Shown: positions 11,898 to 24,900 of the stretch, piece after piece
How the letters are laid out: each line of letters begins with the position of its first letter
Position numbering within the stretch: the first letter of the stretch is position 1
Origin: Oscheius tipulae
Lineage: Eukaryota; Nematoda; Chromadorea; Rhabditida; Rhabditidae
Direction of reading: 5' to 3'
Assembly (NCBI GenBank): GCA_037178975.1
Contig: JASJZH010000006.1
Coordinates: 9,610,001 to 9,674,000 of the forward strand
Length of the DNA stretch: 64,000 bases
The notes under the pieces: generated by a model
Told to the model about the DNA's origin: nothing
Seen by the model: only the letters and a program-made list of their open reading frames with translations
The model's database searches: none
Made by a program: the position numbers and the translations under genes

Positions 11898-11968
11898 GCC
11901 TCATTGGCTCAGTGGCAGAGCGTCTGTCTAGTAAACAGAAGGTCGCTGGTTCGATTCCAGCATGAGGC
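11898..11968 (+). tRNA. tRNA-Thr (anticodon AGT)
   Basis: The 71-nt sequence folds as a cloverleaf. The acceptor stem is GCCTCAT paired with ATGAGGC, the D arm contains GGCTCAGTGGCAGAGC (A box), the anticodon stem TCTGT/ACAGA encloses loop CTAGTAA, and the T arm is GCTGGTTCGATTCCAGC (B box). The three middle loop bases AGT read Thr ACT (and ACC by A34 modification). There is no intron. Confidence 0.93.
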
Positions 11969-12918
11969 AGAAACCTTTTTGGTTCTTCCTTTTTGATTCC
12001 GACACCGATTCTTTCGAAACTTTTCCCAACAGGTACATTTTGACATTGATTAGGCTCTCCTCTTTGTATGCTGATTCTTTAATCGGCCCTCTCAGACCAA
12101 TTGGCCTGGCCTGCGTCTCTGGCAGACAGATACTGGTTGTCAAGGTCAGATGCACCTTTGACTGACTGCGAGCTTGAAGTGAAAGGACATGGAATCGGTC
12201 TGTCTCGTGCTGAGAAACGATGAGACCTTTTTATGATCTAACGTACGAAGAAATCGATAAAGTTTCAGCAGTTCTTATCGGTTTATTTCTCTTTTGGTAT
12301 AGATCACCACCGCTTTCCCCATATGGTTGATTCTCCTGTTTCTCAATATTTTCCGCTCACGCCTTCACTAGAAATAGGTTTAAAAAGGACTATACTTCAC
12401 CAAAATACAGACGATCAACTGTTTGAGATATTCTGTGAAAGTTTTTTGGAAGTTTCGATCGTTTTTTTCCGACATTTTGAACTATAAATTTCCTAGTTTT
12501 GATATTTGAAATGCCCGAAAATCTCCAATTTGACCAGTTTAATGTACTATTCGGTCAATGCTGTATGCCACTGTTCTTTCGCCAGAAACATGCGGAAAAT
12601 ACAGAGAAAACATAATTTTCTTGAATCCCCATAGCCAGTTTCTTATCTCAGCATCTCTCCTCAGTTTCCGAGTCATGGCCAAGGTTAAAGGACAGACACC
12701 TTACGCGCCCCACTGCCAATTTGAACAGCTGTTTCAGCTGGTGTCAGCTGATCTGCTCGCTCCGTTGCTACTTGATATTTTAGAGGAGAGATGACCTTGA
12801 GATGTTTTCACTTTTCAATCTTATTTTTTACCCACATATAGCGTCATTTTCCAGCTGTGTAGCAAACAATTTATCCATTTAGAGGAGCCTCTCAGTTTGC
12901 ATTCACACACGTCTTTTA
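11969..12918. other. Intergenic upstream of ATG9
   Basis: About 950 nt without a recognisable gene. It should hold the ATG9 promoter; no specific element could be assigned. Confidence 0.4.
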
Positions 12919-15900
12919 ATGTTCAGTGGAGGGAGAAAAGGATATCAAGTGGGTTTATTACAAGATTCACCTTATTCAAATTATTTTAGGTAATAGACGA
13001 CGACTATGAAGATACACCGAGCAGCATGATCGGAAACATTCTCCCTACTGTGAACAGTGCGAGAAGTCATCTTTTTAATGGCACAGCGTCGGAATCTCAA
13101 CCACTGTGAGTAAAAGACAACTTTTTCGTTATTGCGTTTCAGAGTTGACAACAGTCGACCCTACCAAACAGCAGCCGGGATAGAAGAGACAGCACCCTCA
13201 AATATGAACTCTTCCTCGTCGAGGGAACAAGCCCAACGATGGAATCATATTGGGCATCTAGACGAGGTTGATATCTTTTGCATTTTTCTGAGCTTCGTTT
13301 TCCAGTTCTTCACACACATATACGAATACCAACAAGAAGGAGGCTTTTCTTGTATCGTCGCCAAGAAAATTGGCTCATTGATATTTTTTGGTTTCATTAC
13401 GGTGAGTATCAAGTATTCTGACTTTTGTTCTGCCTGTTGCAAGTTGCAGATCCTGTTAAAGTTACCCATATTAAAAGCGGTTCTAGAAGAACTGACCTTG
13501 AACAATATCAGTTTGAATGGAAACGCCGACTAGTTCAAAGTTTGTCTGCAACGGATTTTAACAAGCACGAGTGAGAAATAGTCGTGAAGGGACATCATTT
13601 CCTATAAGATACTTGTTCAAACAGCATTCATCCCGTGTTTGAAGAGCGAGAGAGGAATATCCGGAAAAAGTACTTTCTCTTTCTTGACTTCGCGAAATGC
13701 TTGAAAGAATGGACAAAGAAACCAGGCGGGAGACCCGCATAGTTTAATCATCGGAACTGAAAATTGTAGACACTTTCCTGAGGTCGCAAAAAATATGAGT
13801 TAGACTGGCGGGTGTAGTCGAACCCGGTTCGCTCGTTTCACACAGATTGACAGACACGGCTCGCCTTTATTAGATTACATCCTGCTGGACTACTGGCTTA
13901 TATCAGAGCTCTTCTTTTTCAATCATCTGCCTTTCAGTTTTTTGCCACCTTCGCAACACAGTGCGTCGACTACGACGTCCTTTTCGCGAACAAAAATACC
14001 TCATCTGACGGGACAGAAATACGAGGGAAGAAGCATATAGGCGTAAGTTTTCGTACTTCAAATGTGCTAATCGAATCTTACAGGACGCCATAATAGGAAC
14101 GTGTACGAACCAACTAAATCCCTTCATCATAATCTGTCTTCTCATTGCCACAATTTTCTACGTGTTCAAAATAGTCAGGACTTGCAAGTACTTGCTCCAA
14201 ATGAGAGAGGTATGCCTATTTTATGGTCTATTTATGATTTTGTTTTGGATCCAAGACTTCTACACATACGCTCTCGGCATTCCTGCAGAGAAATTGAGCA
14301 GTCTAACATGGTACGACGTCTTGAAGAAGCTATGCGAGGCTCAATCTAAACTACAACTCTCAGTGAACAATCAACAGCTCAACCCAATCGACATCTATCA
14401 CAGAATACTCAGGGCGAAGAACTATATGGTCGCCATGATCAATCAGGTAAGTTTTAGTTTTTTCGATCGTGTACTTATACTTTTAGCGGATCCTGCCACC
14501 AGTCTTCAATGTGCCTTTGATCGGAAAAGTTGCATATCTTCCAAATGGATTGAAATACAACTTGAGCAAGTGCCTCTTCAGATCGTAAGTACTTTATAAA
14601 CAGTTTTTGAAACCTGGAGGCTTAAAAAGAAAAAGGAAGCTAAAGAGTGTTAAAACTAATCTGTGTAAAACGAGGTAGGCGTACTTTTTGGAGTTTATCA
14701 GGGGCAGATAGACAAATAAGTCCTCGGGTCCCGACGTTTGTATATTCTTAGGGCTCCATAACAGTGCGATCAAAAACAATAGTGCGTTACGGGCGTTTTC
14801 CCATTTCTATCCCCCGAGATGATACGGGTGAGACTGTCACCAGAGTTTCAGACCATGTTAACAACGCTGAAAATCGTTCAGTTACGGCTAGGTCGCCAGT
14901 TATTTCGTGAGAGTACCTCTTAAGTCTAAATTTAGAGGTGTAGAAACATGTTAAACTCAGAAGGTTTGATCCTGTAGAGAACTTTCTACCAGGCCTCTAA
15001 ACACACGAGAACTAGGGTACATGTTCTCACAAAACTTTGTGTTTCAGAACAAATTCGCCATGGGACGGACCCATCTTGAAGCAAGAATTCAAGGACTACA
15101 GCAACTCGAACAAGGTCACTACAGAACTAGAGCAACAGGTATGTCCTCTCAATCCATTGTCTCATCAGAAACTTGCAGGTCGTCTGGTTCGCACTGGCCA
15201 ACTTCGCCCTAATGCCATTCATCTTCATCTATCAGCTACTAAGATGTCTTGTCTGGATTGCTGAGTGGATAAAGAAGAACCCTGCGGAGATTGGAGCACG
15301 TAGATACTCTAACTATGGGCGGTAACTACTTTTTTGGAAATTGGCTCAGTTTTTCCTTCAGCTATCGTGTTCGTCACTTCCAAGAACTCAATCACGAGCT
15401 CCTTATCCGTCTCAATAGATCTCACCGGTTTGCGAACCACTACATGAACCAGTTTTTCTCTCCCCTTACGAAGGTAGGTCGATTAAAAGAAACAGAATCG
15501 TTCCCTTTCAGGTAGTCGCGCAAAACGTCAGAATGACAGCCTCTATCGTTCTCGGCTACCTTGTGGTATTGTCCGTCTGGGATGAAGACACTCTCCAAGT
15601 CGAGCACGTGGTTACAGTGATAGCTGGTCTGGGAGTTGTGATAGCCGTCTGCACCGGTCTCATCCCCGATGACACTATGGTCTACCAACCCGAAGCTTTG
15701 ATGACCAGAGTGACCAGCGAACTACAGTATCTTCCTTCGGAATGGAAGGGAAAAGTGAGTGTCTTACTATTTTCCGTCAAAAATGGTGTCTAGGCTCACC
15801 AAGAAGAGATCCGCCGGGAGTTTGAGGAAGTCTTCCAAGCCAAGTGGATGTTCCTTGTTCATGAACTGACTAGCCCGATCGTCACTCCTTTCCTACTCTG

Positions 15901-17379
15901 GTTCTGGCTCCGACCGCTCTGCAGAGACATCATCAGCTTCTTCCGGGAGTACACAACAACCATTGCTGGGACCGGGGATGTCTGTTCATTTGCCATTCTT
16001 GATGTAGCAATACACGGAGATCCACACTGGAATGGACAACAGTCCACTATCAGAGGTAAGAATAGGGGAACATTGAATTATTGGCACCAATAGAGACAGT
16101 ACAGGAGAGAGCCTTTTTAGTAACAGAGACAATCTAAACTTCCTTGGCCTGGTATGAGATAGAACCTTACTAGACAGATTCGCGAGTTCGTCCAATTACC
16201 TAGGTGGTACGGGTGCGACATTCATTCAGAGACCGAAATTATACGGGTGACACTTTGTCCAAGTAGCTTCTGTTTGTTAAGATGATACTAGGATGGGATA
16301 TTCTGGCTGATTTCTTATAAAAACATGGAAGAATTGATACTACGGATCTTGCTTCCTACTGGAATCTAATTTTTCAGCTCGTCCGGCTTTTGATGGAAAG
16401 ACAGAAATGTCCGCTCTGAACTTCATGCGATTGATTCCCGAGTGGAAACCACCTGCGGCCACTGATCAGTTTATCAATCAGTTCAAGTCGAAGGTAAGAA
16501 TGTTGTTCTTGTATTTTAACCAAGTTTTGTTTAGCTGGACAGCGACGCTGCCGATCTGGCCCGTGGAGCTCCTGCCACTTTGAACAAGAACCGTCTCTTG
16601 GAATCAGTTCATTCGCTGCTTTTGAACAAGCCAGGACCTGCTCGTCAGCCCAAACACGAAGGATTTCAGCGGATTATTACCCCGTTAGAGGAAGTTGAAC
16701 CCCTTCCAGCGGTACCAAGACCCAACTCTCTTATTGATAGTCTCCGTCAGAGCGGTAACTAATGGAACTATTGCATTAAACTTAACTTTTTCAGGTATTG
16801 ATCTGGATGAGGATGCTGGAGCAGACATGAGGGTTCAAACTCTGTATCTACGTGGTATGCACGATGAAATTCGTCAGAGTCTGGGACCCTCGAACTACGG
16901 AACAAGTGTGGCTCCTCATACAATGCGAAGCATCTTTGATGTTCCAGTGTTTTCGTCGAACATCGCCAATGATGGTAAGGATGTTGAGCTTTTTGTATCT
17001 AAGACTCGAAACAAATTGAACCAAATTCAAGTTCACTGCTTTGCACTTTTGTACAGACATGGCAGTCACAAGGATAGTATGAGGCCAAATGATTATGAAG
17101 AACAAACTTTGAATTTTTTTCAAGATGGTGCGCTTTAATTATTTTTTATTTACTTTGTCAAAACGTTTAGACAAATGAATGCTGTTCAGATAGAAATCTC
17201 AACAGTTCTAAAGAGCATTTTCAGATTCAATGATAAACACGACCTGTCCCAGCCGGATCATCTTTCAAGCTCCTACTCAGCGTTATGATGAGTGTGAAGA
17301 GGATGTCGAAGAACATGTGACTGAGGCCGAACACGAAGATGATGATGAGGAAAGACCCACGTCGTCCTTTATGGTTTAG
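12919..17379 (+). CDS. atg-9: Autophagy protein ATG9 (lipid scramblase)
   Basis: Exons: 12919-12948, 12990-13105, 13143-13266, 13306-13401, 13938-14042, 14084-14209, 14249-14446, 14487-14584, 15048-15138, 15179-15321, 15362-15473, 15512-15754, 15794-16055, 16378-16493, 16535-16754, 16795-16974, 17225-17379, giving about 804 residues. ATG9 is the multispanning scramblase of autophagosome-forming vesicles. Diagnostic stretches in order are the LDE/FFTHIYEYQQEGGF block, CVDYDVLF, the FYTYALGIP/LTWYDVL block, RAKNYMVAMINQ, NSPWDGPILKQEFKDYSN, NFALMPFIFIYQLLR, RLNRSHRFANHYMNQF, DEDTLQVEHVVT, LTSPIVTPFLLWFWLRP, and the cytosolic tail starting VAIHGDPHWNG. The acidic C terminus is typical of a poorly conserved tail. 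The intron 14210-14248 appears to end GG instead of AG; retention would add 13 hydrophobic residues in frame. Length agrees with animal ATG9. Confidence 0.93.
13402..13937 (+). other. 536-nt ATG9 intron, no further exon seen
   Basis: This is one of the longer ATG9 introns, between FGFIT and FFATFATQC. It contains short open frames only. A tRNA-like T-arm motif near 13806-13835 lacks an A box and was rejected. Confidence 0.4.
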
Positions 17380-17629
17380 GATTTTCACTACTGTACAATT
17401 GCTGCCCCGTTTCTTCCTGCCCGCTTTGTAACTTTGCTGTCTCTAACCTACAGGTCATACTTTGTTTTTGTACTTCTCGTCAGCTCACTGACCCTGTGTT
17501 AGGCTCTGCCAATCTCTTAGGTATCTTGTCATACTACCTACTGTATACATGTCTAGTCTTGAATACTACTGAATTCTCATTTGTCAGGTATGAACGTTGA
17601 TCCATAAACTGTTTGTTTATATACATGAT

Positions 17630-20364
17630 CTATTGGGGAACGATTTCAACGGAACATTGTACTTTGACGGGCAGCCAGGTGCTGGCTGGGTTGGTAAATC
17701 GCAAGAGGTATTCTCCTTTCTCCACTCGGACGGAACCGTATTCAGGGAGCTGAAAAAGCTTACTTGCTCTGTCTCTCTGTCTCTCTGTCTCTTTGTCTCT
17801 GTTTTTCTGCCTCACCTTCAATGATGTTATCGTAATTTTTGGCCAGACATGCTCTTCATTATCTCCTTTCTTCACGATTTCGAACTGAACATCACTCCCA
17901 GTAGTGAACTGCCAAATCAGCAATCCCGACTCGTTTGTCGTTCTCATTATGTCAACAGAACTTTTTCCCTTGACATGGTACGACTTGCATGCGGGCTTCG
18001 ACATGCCGTTTTCTTTCCAAATAGCATCGGGCTGCAAAAAAAAATATCAGTAATGGCTATCACGAGATTACCTCTCTGTACTCGGAAGGCGAAACCAGTC
18101 GCGGCTGCTGACAGCATGAGGTAGCCGGATTGGCAAAACCTGTGTCATCCCTCCTCGTTCCTCCGTAATCGACGGGAACGACTTGTGGTTCGAGATGCTG
18201 CAGCAGATCCTCCCCAGTTGACATAAATATGAGACGGTTCTGGGTTCGGGCATCCAGGATCCACTTGGAGATTTTCCACATGATGTTAATGAGGGCTGGA
18301 GGGTTGATAATGACGAGTTTTCCCATCTGGAATTGGTTTTGTGATAGCATCATAAGATTCTTACGTTTTCGGAGAAGTATTCAGCCCAAACTTGAACTAC
18401 CAAACGGGCGAGTTTGACTGGAGCTGATAGAGGATTCAAAAAATCAGAAATGTTGAAGCCATCGAGATCCAGGACGCAACACACGGACGACTGTTTACCT
18501 GAAAACAACTTCGATTCTTAGCTGCCTGCCAAGAAAAGTTAAACTTTGCTATCACCTATGTATTTCTGTGTCAATCGGTCCTGTGAGCTCTTCTGCACCT
18601 GTTTTTGTTTATACCCGTCTTTCCCAACCATACGCATCATATGCGGTCGTAGTCGATGGGTAGACTTTTAGTATTATTCTGTTTAACCTGCCTCTTTTCC
18701 ACCTTGATATTCTGTCACGACTTTGTGCATCTATCGTCTGTTCCCGGCCAATCGTTTGGTCGATTTGAATTTTTTTTTCGTTTGATTATTTGCCTCTTCT
18801 TCGGTTCTCTTCCTGTCTATTTATGATTGTTTCATATCCTTTTCTTGTCTTATTTTGTTGACATACAACAGGTACAACGGAACCATCAACGCACCTGTTC
18901 TCTTCTCTGTGGCAGCCACATATCTCCCAAACAGATCCTGGAGCATAAAGTACGAGTGGATCACATTGGAAAGTGGAATCACTTTCATAATCTGAAAACG
19001 CACACGGTTCAAACACCTCCTGTACTAGGAACCTCTTTCAGATCGGTATCTACCATTTTGTGTATCCAGACGTGAACATTTTTGGAAGTGGTTTCGGGTT
19101 GCAGCAGAGAAATGCCGAATCTCTGAAGCGGGAGAAAATAATTGACATGAAAGAAAATTGCTGACCTCGAAAGTATCGCGACCAATAAGGCTCTTTGTGA
19201 AGATGGCTAATGGATCCATATTGCCGTATTCTAGACATTTTCTGTGGGTCAAGTACTCTTCGATGCGGAGTTTGGCTGGAATTGTTCAGTAAACAGAAGT
19301 ATGTGCTTACTTACTGATCTCCACGTCTCCATCAAGGGCTCGCAGGAAACGAGCAATGAAGAAAATAGTGTCCAGCTCGTCCGGTATATCTATCCGAGAT
19401 CTAAAATTTTTCGTCTAATCTAGCCGACTTTTGTCAGTTTTTTAAAGTTTCTGTCATCCTTTCATTGTTTGAACTAAAATTGACCACAAATTGTATACTG
19501 AGGCTCACAGCATGTGCGAAAGAGTAACAAAGACGATTTTCCAGCCTTTATATGTACGCAAATTGAAACGTATTCTAGTATAGTGTTTTAGATTTTTACC
19601 AATCGACTGCGTCGTCTGTAAACGGCGCTGCTGGATATCTATTTTTCATTTATTTCAGCGCCGTTTCTTCAGTTAGAAAAAGAGTGAGTGGTTGGAAGTA
19701 GTGCAGAAGCCTCCAAGGCTAGAAAAAAAAGTTGATAAAGGAGAATTTCTCTCTCTCTCTTTCTCTATCTTCCTATTTCTCTATCGGGAGTGAGATTGCT
19801 ATCTTTCTGTACCTCTGTACCTCTGTCCCTGTCTCTGCCTTTTTCCCATTCATGTCTCTTTGTGGCTAGTTATCTCTCTGTCTCTTCGTTTTTCTGCCTC
19901 TCTGGCTAGTTATTTCTGTCTCTAAGTTTTCATCAATTTACAACAACAACAGGTTACAGCTTGTTGTTTTGCTTTTGTTTTGTGGCCACGGGCAAACAAA
20001 CAAACAAACAAACAGAGACCGCCACAGAAGCCTTTAGATAGTAGAGATAATAACAGCATTCAAACTTTAGAACGATCCATTCAGAAATTTTTGCAGACCT
20101 ATTCCATCCTATCTTTGTCATTTCAAAGTTTTGGTTTTGAATGGCCAATCAGGATTTGATTCTTGAGAGATGGGCCAGTAAGGTTTTCAGTAAAAAAACG
20201 TGTGAGTCAGTGCTTGCTCAGTCTTTTAGCGGATGTCAAAGTCATCGTCACACTGATAAAAAGCTATTTCTGTAGAAACTATGGATAGCGGCTTACCTGA
20301 GCTGTTTTGCCTTTGCTAGTATCTCCTCATCGAAGGCTTCTGGTACGAACATGGATTCGAGCAT
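17630..20364 (-). CDS. SEC14-like phospholipid-transfer protein (CRAL-TRIO plus GOLD-like)
   Basis: Exons (minus): 20364-20297, 19400-19315, 19275-19166, 19122-19033, 18991-18895, 18498-18365, 18326-18072, 18031-17816, 17749-17630, giving 391 residues. The N-terminal CRAL-TRIO-N helices include DTIFFIARFLRALDGD and HRKCLEYGNMDPLAIF. They are followed by the CRAL-TRIO lipid-binding fold (CCVLDLDGFNIS, GKLVIINPPALINIMWKIS, LEPQVVPVDYGGTRRDD). The last two exons form a C-terminal GOLD-like beta domain (GLLIWQFTTGSDVQFEIV, then YGSVRVEKGEYLLRF) as in animal SEC14L proteins, which move phosphatidylinositol or hydrophobic ligands between membranes in the cytosol. The length of about 400 residues fits that family. 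The ATG follows an acceptor-like tttcag by nine bases. It converges with ATG9 (250 nt between stops). Confidence 0.9.
19401..20296 (-). repeat. First SEC14 intron with CT-rich and CTGTCT-rich low-complexity tracts
   Basis: The 896-nt intron holds pyrimidine runs at about 19750-19790 and 19840-19930 built from ctct and tgtctctg units, and a (caaa)n run near 19994-20012. No exon was recognised. Confidence 0.6.
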
Positions 20365-21904
20365 GTTGGAGTACTGAAATACGCCGTTAAGGTTTGACGT
20401 GGTCACAAAAAAAAAGAACTTGCAACGGACATCACACCATGGTCACACCGTCTGCGTCACAATACTCATCAAGTTTAAGTTTTTCACTGTAACAGGGGAC
20501 AGAGTGAGTGGAACAAAAGCGCCGCTTGGAAATTGTCCAAGTCCGAAATCTTCAACACTGTTTCCCCGCCATTATGGGGGGAATTCTCGCGAACCAGTTC
20601 GTACAACAACAAACATGTGAACCCAAAAAGTGTTGACCAAGAAGCAGAGAGGGGAGGGGGAGAAAATATGACACAGAATGAGTTTGTTTCCCTGTTTATG
20701 CGGTTTTGAAAGGTGGTGGGAGGGGTGAGAACCAGTCTCTCTCTCTGCCAAGAGGCAGAGAGAATGTACTGCCCCCCACCACAGGATGGCTACCCTTTTG
20801 GCAGCAACGGGATCGGGAGAGAACGAGAGAAGAAAGAGGAGCCGGTTCACTGGCCACAATTGAATGATAGCACCAAGCATTTTGCGACATTTTTAGCGGA
20901 AGCTGTTGCGCCAGGTCTGATCCAAGAACATGACTTGATACGGACAGCCGTCTATGATAAGGATCTTTGAAAAGGGGTCTCTCTACAATGGTTACACTAT
21001 TCTTTTTTGCTCGCAGTGACTGATGACTCAAAAGGCAGAAACGTTTACGATCAGGACAAATCCGCGCCGTTGGCCACCAGAGCATGTCCATGGTCATTCA
21101 CCTTCATTTAATGTGTCATTTATAAGCGATAAACAACAAAGAAGAGTCAAAATCAGTCTCATGAAAGACGAAATAAGATTGTTGTAGCAGTCTATGCAAG
21201 CTTATAGACATGTCGTACAACGGGACTGAACAATGTACTGTCCTTTTGGTCATGACAAAGTTTGCGCTTTTCATTGAAGAGATGACTTCCAAAATGTACA
21301 ATCGCTATACCCGTCATTTTGAAAATGATTTCAAGTACCATAAGCTTGGAGACAAATTGATCGATTGCAAAGGAACGATTGACAGAGACAAAAAGAAATT
21401 TGCATTGGTACGATGAAAGTAATAAATGAACAAAGATAGCTTTAGTGGACAAATTCTTGAAGAAAGCCACCTCTTTTCCTGCCTGATGTATTTTAAAAAT
21501 AGTTTGACCTTTAAAAGTTCTAATTGTGGAAAGAAAATGACGGAATCAATTACATTATAATCAGAGTTACCAGTTAAGACCAGTCAAAGGTTCGAAAGTT
21601 CAGCCTTTAACCATGAAGACCTTTCCTGTCCCAATTACCTCACTTAGACCATCTTCTTCTATACTGTCCTTTGATTAAAACAGTTTTATCCACCCTCTTC
21701 TTCTGTTCGTATTAATCTCGTCGCTTTACCGGATGCGCTTGATTGCATATCGCGGCGAGGAGAAGATGCTCCTTTCAAGGTGACTCCGCCTCCAAAATCC
21801 TCCTTATTTTCCAATGTGGTCCCTCCTAATCCTCCTATTTCTATACCCCGATGTCAAGAGTCTAATATGCCCTCCTGACACTGGACCTGTCTTCCTCTTG
21901 GCAG
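20365..21904. other. Intergenic, 1.5 kb; probably holds the missing 5' exon(s) of the PAN/ZP gene
   Basis: The signal-peptide exon expected for the PAN/ZP protein was not identified here. Open frames at 20713-20970 and 21210-21416 lack supporting splice sites or similarity. Confidence 0.35.
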
Positions 21905-24900
21905 AACAGCATTCTGACCGAAACAATCACTGTTTTGACTATTGCGGCAAAACAAACTGCAGTGGTAAGAGATGACGTACTTTACTGTGAACAGGAACCA
22001 AAAGAACATGCTCAAAGACTGTCTGACAGCGGGAAGTTTTAGGCTTTAACCAAATATGTTCCATCGGGACCCACGACAAACTGTATGGGTCTCGCAACGA
22101 ATATCCTTATATCTAAAAGTTCTTGCTTTGTCCTCCGGCAATGAATACTCGGGGAGAAAATAAGAAGTACTATGGGTCCTGTAGCGAGCAACTCCAAATG
22201 TCTACAATTCAATACCACCTTATTTCCAGTCGTTTTCATCAATCCCACTGGCTGCGTAGCTCTGAATCGGGACGATCTACCACCATCTGACTCTCGAACA
22301 GTCGCTGTACACAAGCACTGCGTCCAGAGTAAGTTTATCTATCTTACTCTCAAATACCCAGTTTTTAGATGTAAAGGCAACCCAGATTGTATTTCGTGAG
22401 TCTAGCCGAGTGCTTGTTGACCATACCGAGAAGATTGAACAGGCCATGAACGAGTTCCACTGTTTGTCCTTATGTGCCCAACAGACCGTAGGCATGTAGC
22501 AGAGGGGAATCTGATTGTGGTTTGCAGAAGTTCCTGTGTCGTTCCCTGATGTTCTACCATGAACGAGGAGAATGTTTGATGAATTCAGCCAATACGGACA
22601 CGGCTGACACGACAAAAGACACCGACGGCTATGAAGTAACCTATATGGAACGCCGATTACCAGGTATGAGCGGTAAAATTAGAGGAGCAATGGGGCGAGA
22701 AGCGGTAGCCACGAGAGCGGTGTCTGATTAGCATACGCGACGAGCATCTAGGTCGCTGGGCCAATCGTACATGAGTAAACAAACTTTTCCGAAACCGATT
22801 TGAATTCGCAACAATGGGAACATCTTTGAGGTGATGTACCGTGTACAAATTCATTTGCTGCTTTGCCACCGACGGCAACAAGAATTAGGGGAGAGTTCAA
22901 GAAGGGCAATCCGGAATCAGTCGAAAAGTGCCTAACTTCCTGCAATGGATGCGATCGCGTCATTTTTGGCAAGGAATGTCTTCTGCTGGATGAGTCGAGT
23001 GATGGAAGGATTATGGATTCTTCTAGTCAAATTGTGGGTTTAAGTTCTTGTACCAGCTGGTCTGTTCTAGCATTATCGTGTATTTCTTTCACTGTCAACC
23101 TGTCCCTTCTCTAATAGTCAATCTGACATTCACCTCTTTTCTTTCTATCCAGTTGTCCTTTACTTAAACCGTTCCAATGAATTAGTTTCATTTATATCCT
23201 GTCTCCGTGAGCATGCTTTTTGCCACTATCAAGTAATCCAGTCATTACCTTGTCTATGTCAGTTATACCATTCTGGCAACTTCAACATGCAAATTCTATT
23301 GTCAAACTGCCCCCGTTGAGTTCCCCCATGCGAATTTGTACTTCTCTGGTTTAGTCTCTGTCAACTTCTCTTTTCCTTATTCTGTCTCTGTTAGAATGGC
23401 TACCTGTCAACTTTTGAGTTAAAAAAAGAAAATGTAATCAATTGATAGAAGCACTACGGAGCTTATAACGTTCGCTTTAGGTTTTCAACAACATTTGCAA
23501 GGAAACAACTGTCCCTTCGTGCTCTCCAGAAGAGTCCATCTTTGTTTCTCGGGAAGCAGAGGGCAGTAAGGATTGTCTGAATAGGTAGGTCAGCTGTCTA
23601 GTCATTCAATAAGAATGCAGATGCCTGAACACAAAAGACTGTCAGTTTGCCTACAAAGATGGAGAAAACTGTCAAATTTCTCCAGTAGCACTGCCTGAGA
23701 AAGAACCTACGATCGAGAGGGTCTGCCCAGGATTAGGGGCTCTGGAATCAGGTATAGTTGCATCGTATGCTGCAGATGAAAACTTTAGGAGTTCTTTTCC
23801 AAGAGAGTTCAAAATGTCAAACTGGAGGAGGAATGCGGTTCAAGGGCATGAATTTGTATCAGTGCATGGGTCTGTGTTTGTCTCATCCGGTTAGCAGGTA
23901 ATTTTTGGCTCTCACTCTCAAAGAAAAATTTAAGTTGTGATAGAATTGCCTATCATTCCGACGATGAGATCTGCGAGCTTCTTGACACTACGACATTGAA
24001 GGGAAACAGCAGCCTGGCAGAATGTCTTCAGTTCACTCTAAACATCATTGAAGGACCTATGATAAAGGAGAAAAGTAAAAACTTTTTCTGTAGATATCTG
24101 ATTCAGAGAAACTTTCTGGCAATACTGGAAAGAGGAAGGCCTCCTACCAGATAGTAGACGAAACTGCTATCAAGAATTTGACACCCAATAAGGTGAGAGC
24201 CTTGGTTCACAATTAAATCGTTTTGGGCAGGAAAAGGTAAACTTGAGAAAGCGGATGGGTGACGAACTGGATGTCGAAACTGTTTGTTCCTATGCTTCTC
24301 TCAATGTTAAGGTGAGTGAACAAAACAATAAGACAGAGAGACTGATTCAGGTCAAACTTTCCAACAAGGCCTTCAAAGGATATCTATTTCTGAGAAACAG
24401 TTTTAACTCCTGTTCTCAAGAGTTCAAGAAAGGAGCAACTGTTTTGAAATTACCACTTAATGGGACCTGCTCTCCGGACAAACGGGGAGATCTCTACAAA
24501 GCCGTCGTAGTCATCAAGGAGAAATCAACGGACAACAGCATGTATATAATCACGGCGAATGAGCGGATGTATACAGTCAGCTGCGACTACAGTAACCAGA
24601 ATTCGAAGATTAACATCACAAAACGGATACAGATCAGGTAGTCCTAGCCAATTCATAAACTAAGCATTTTTCAGAGACATGCCCTACAACGACATGGACA
24701 TCGGTGACAATCGAAAGACCCCGAAGCTGGTTGAAATGGAGCTAAGGTCAAAGAGAGAAGAAGCCGACGCCGAAGACGATCCCTCGAATCATCCAATCCG
24801 CCTCGGGCATCCTCTAGAGCTCGCCATCAAGCAGAGCTCGAAACAGTTCGCAATCGAGTCTTGTGTGGCCGAAAACCAGAATGGAAATGAGAACATTACT

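Noticed and set aside
13800-13870. tRNA-like stretch with gggttcgactac on the minus strand
   Set aside because: No A box, no acceptor-stem pairing and an 8-nt T loop.
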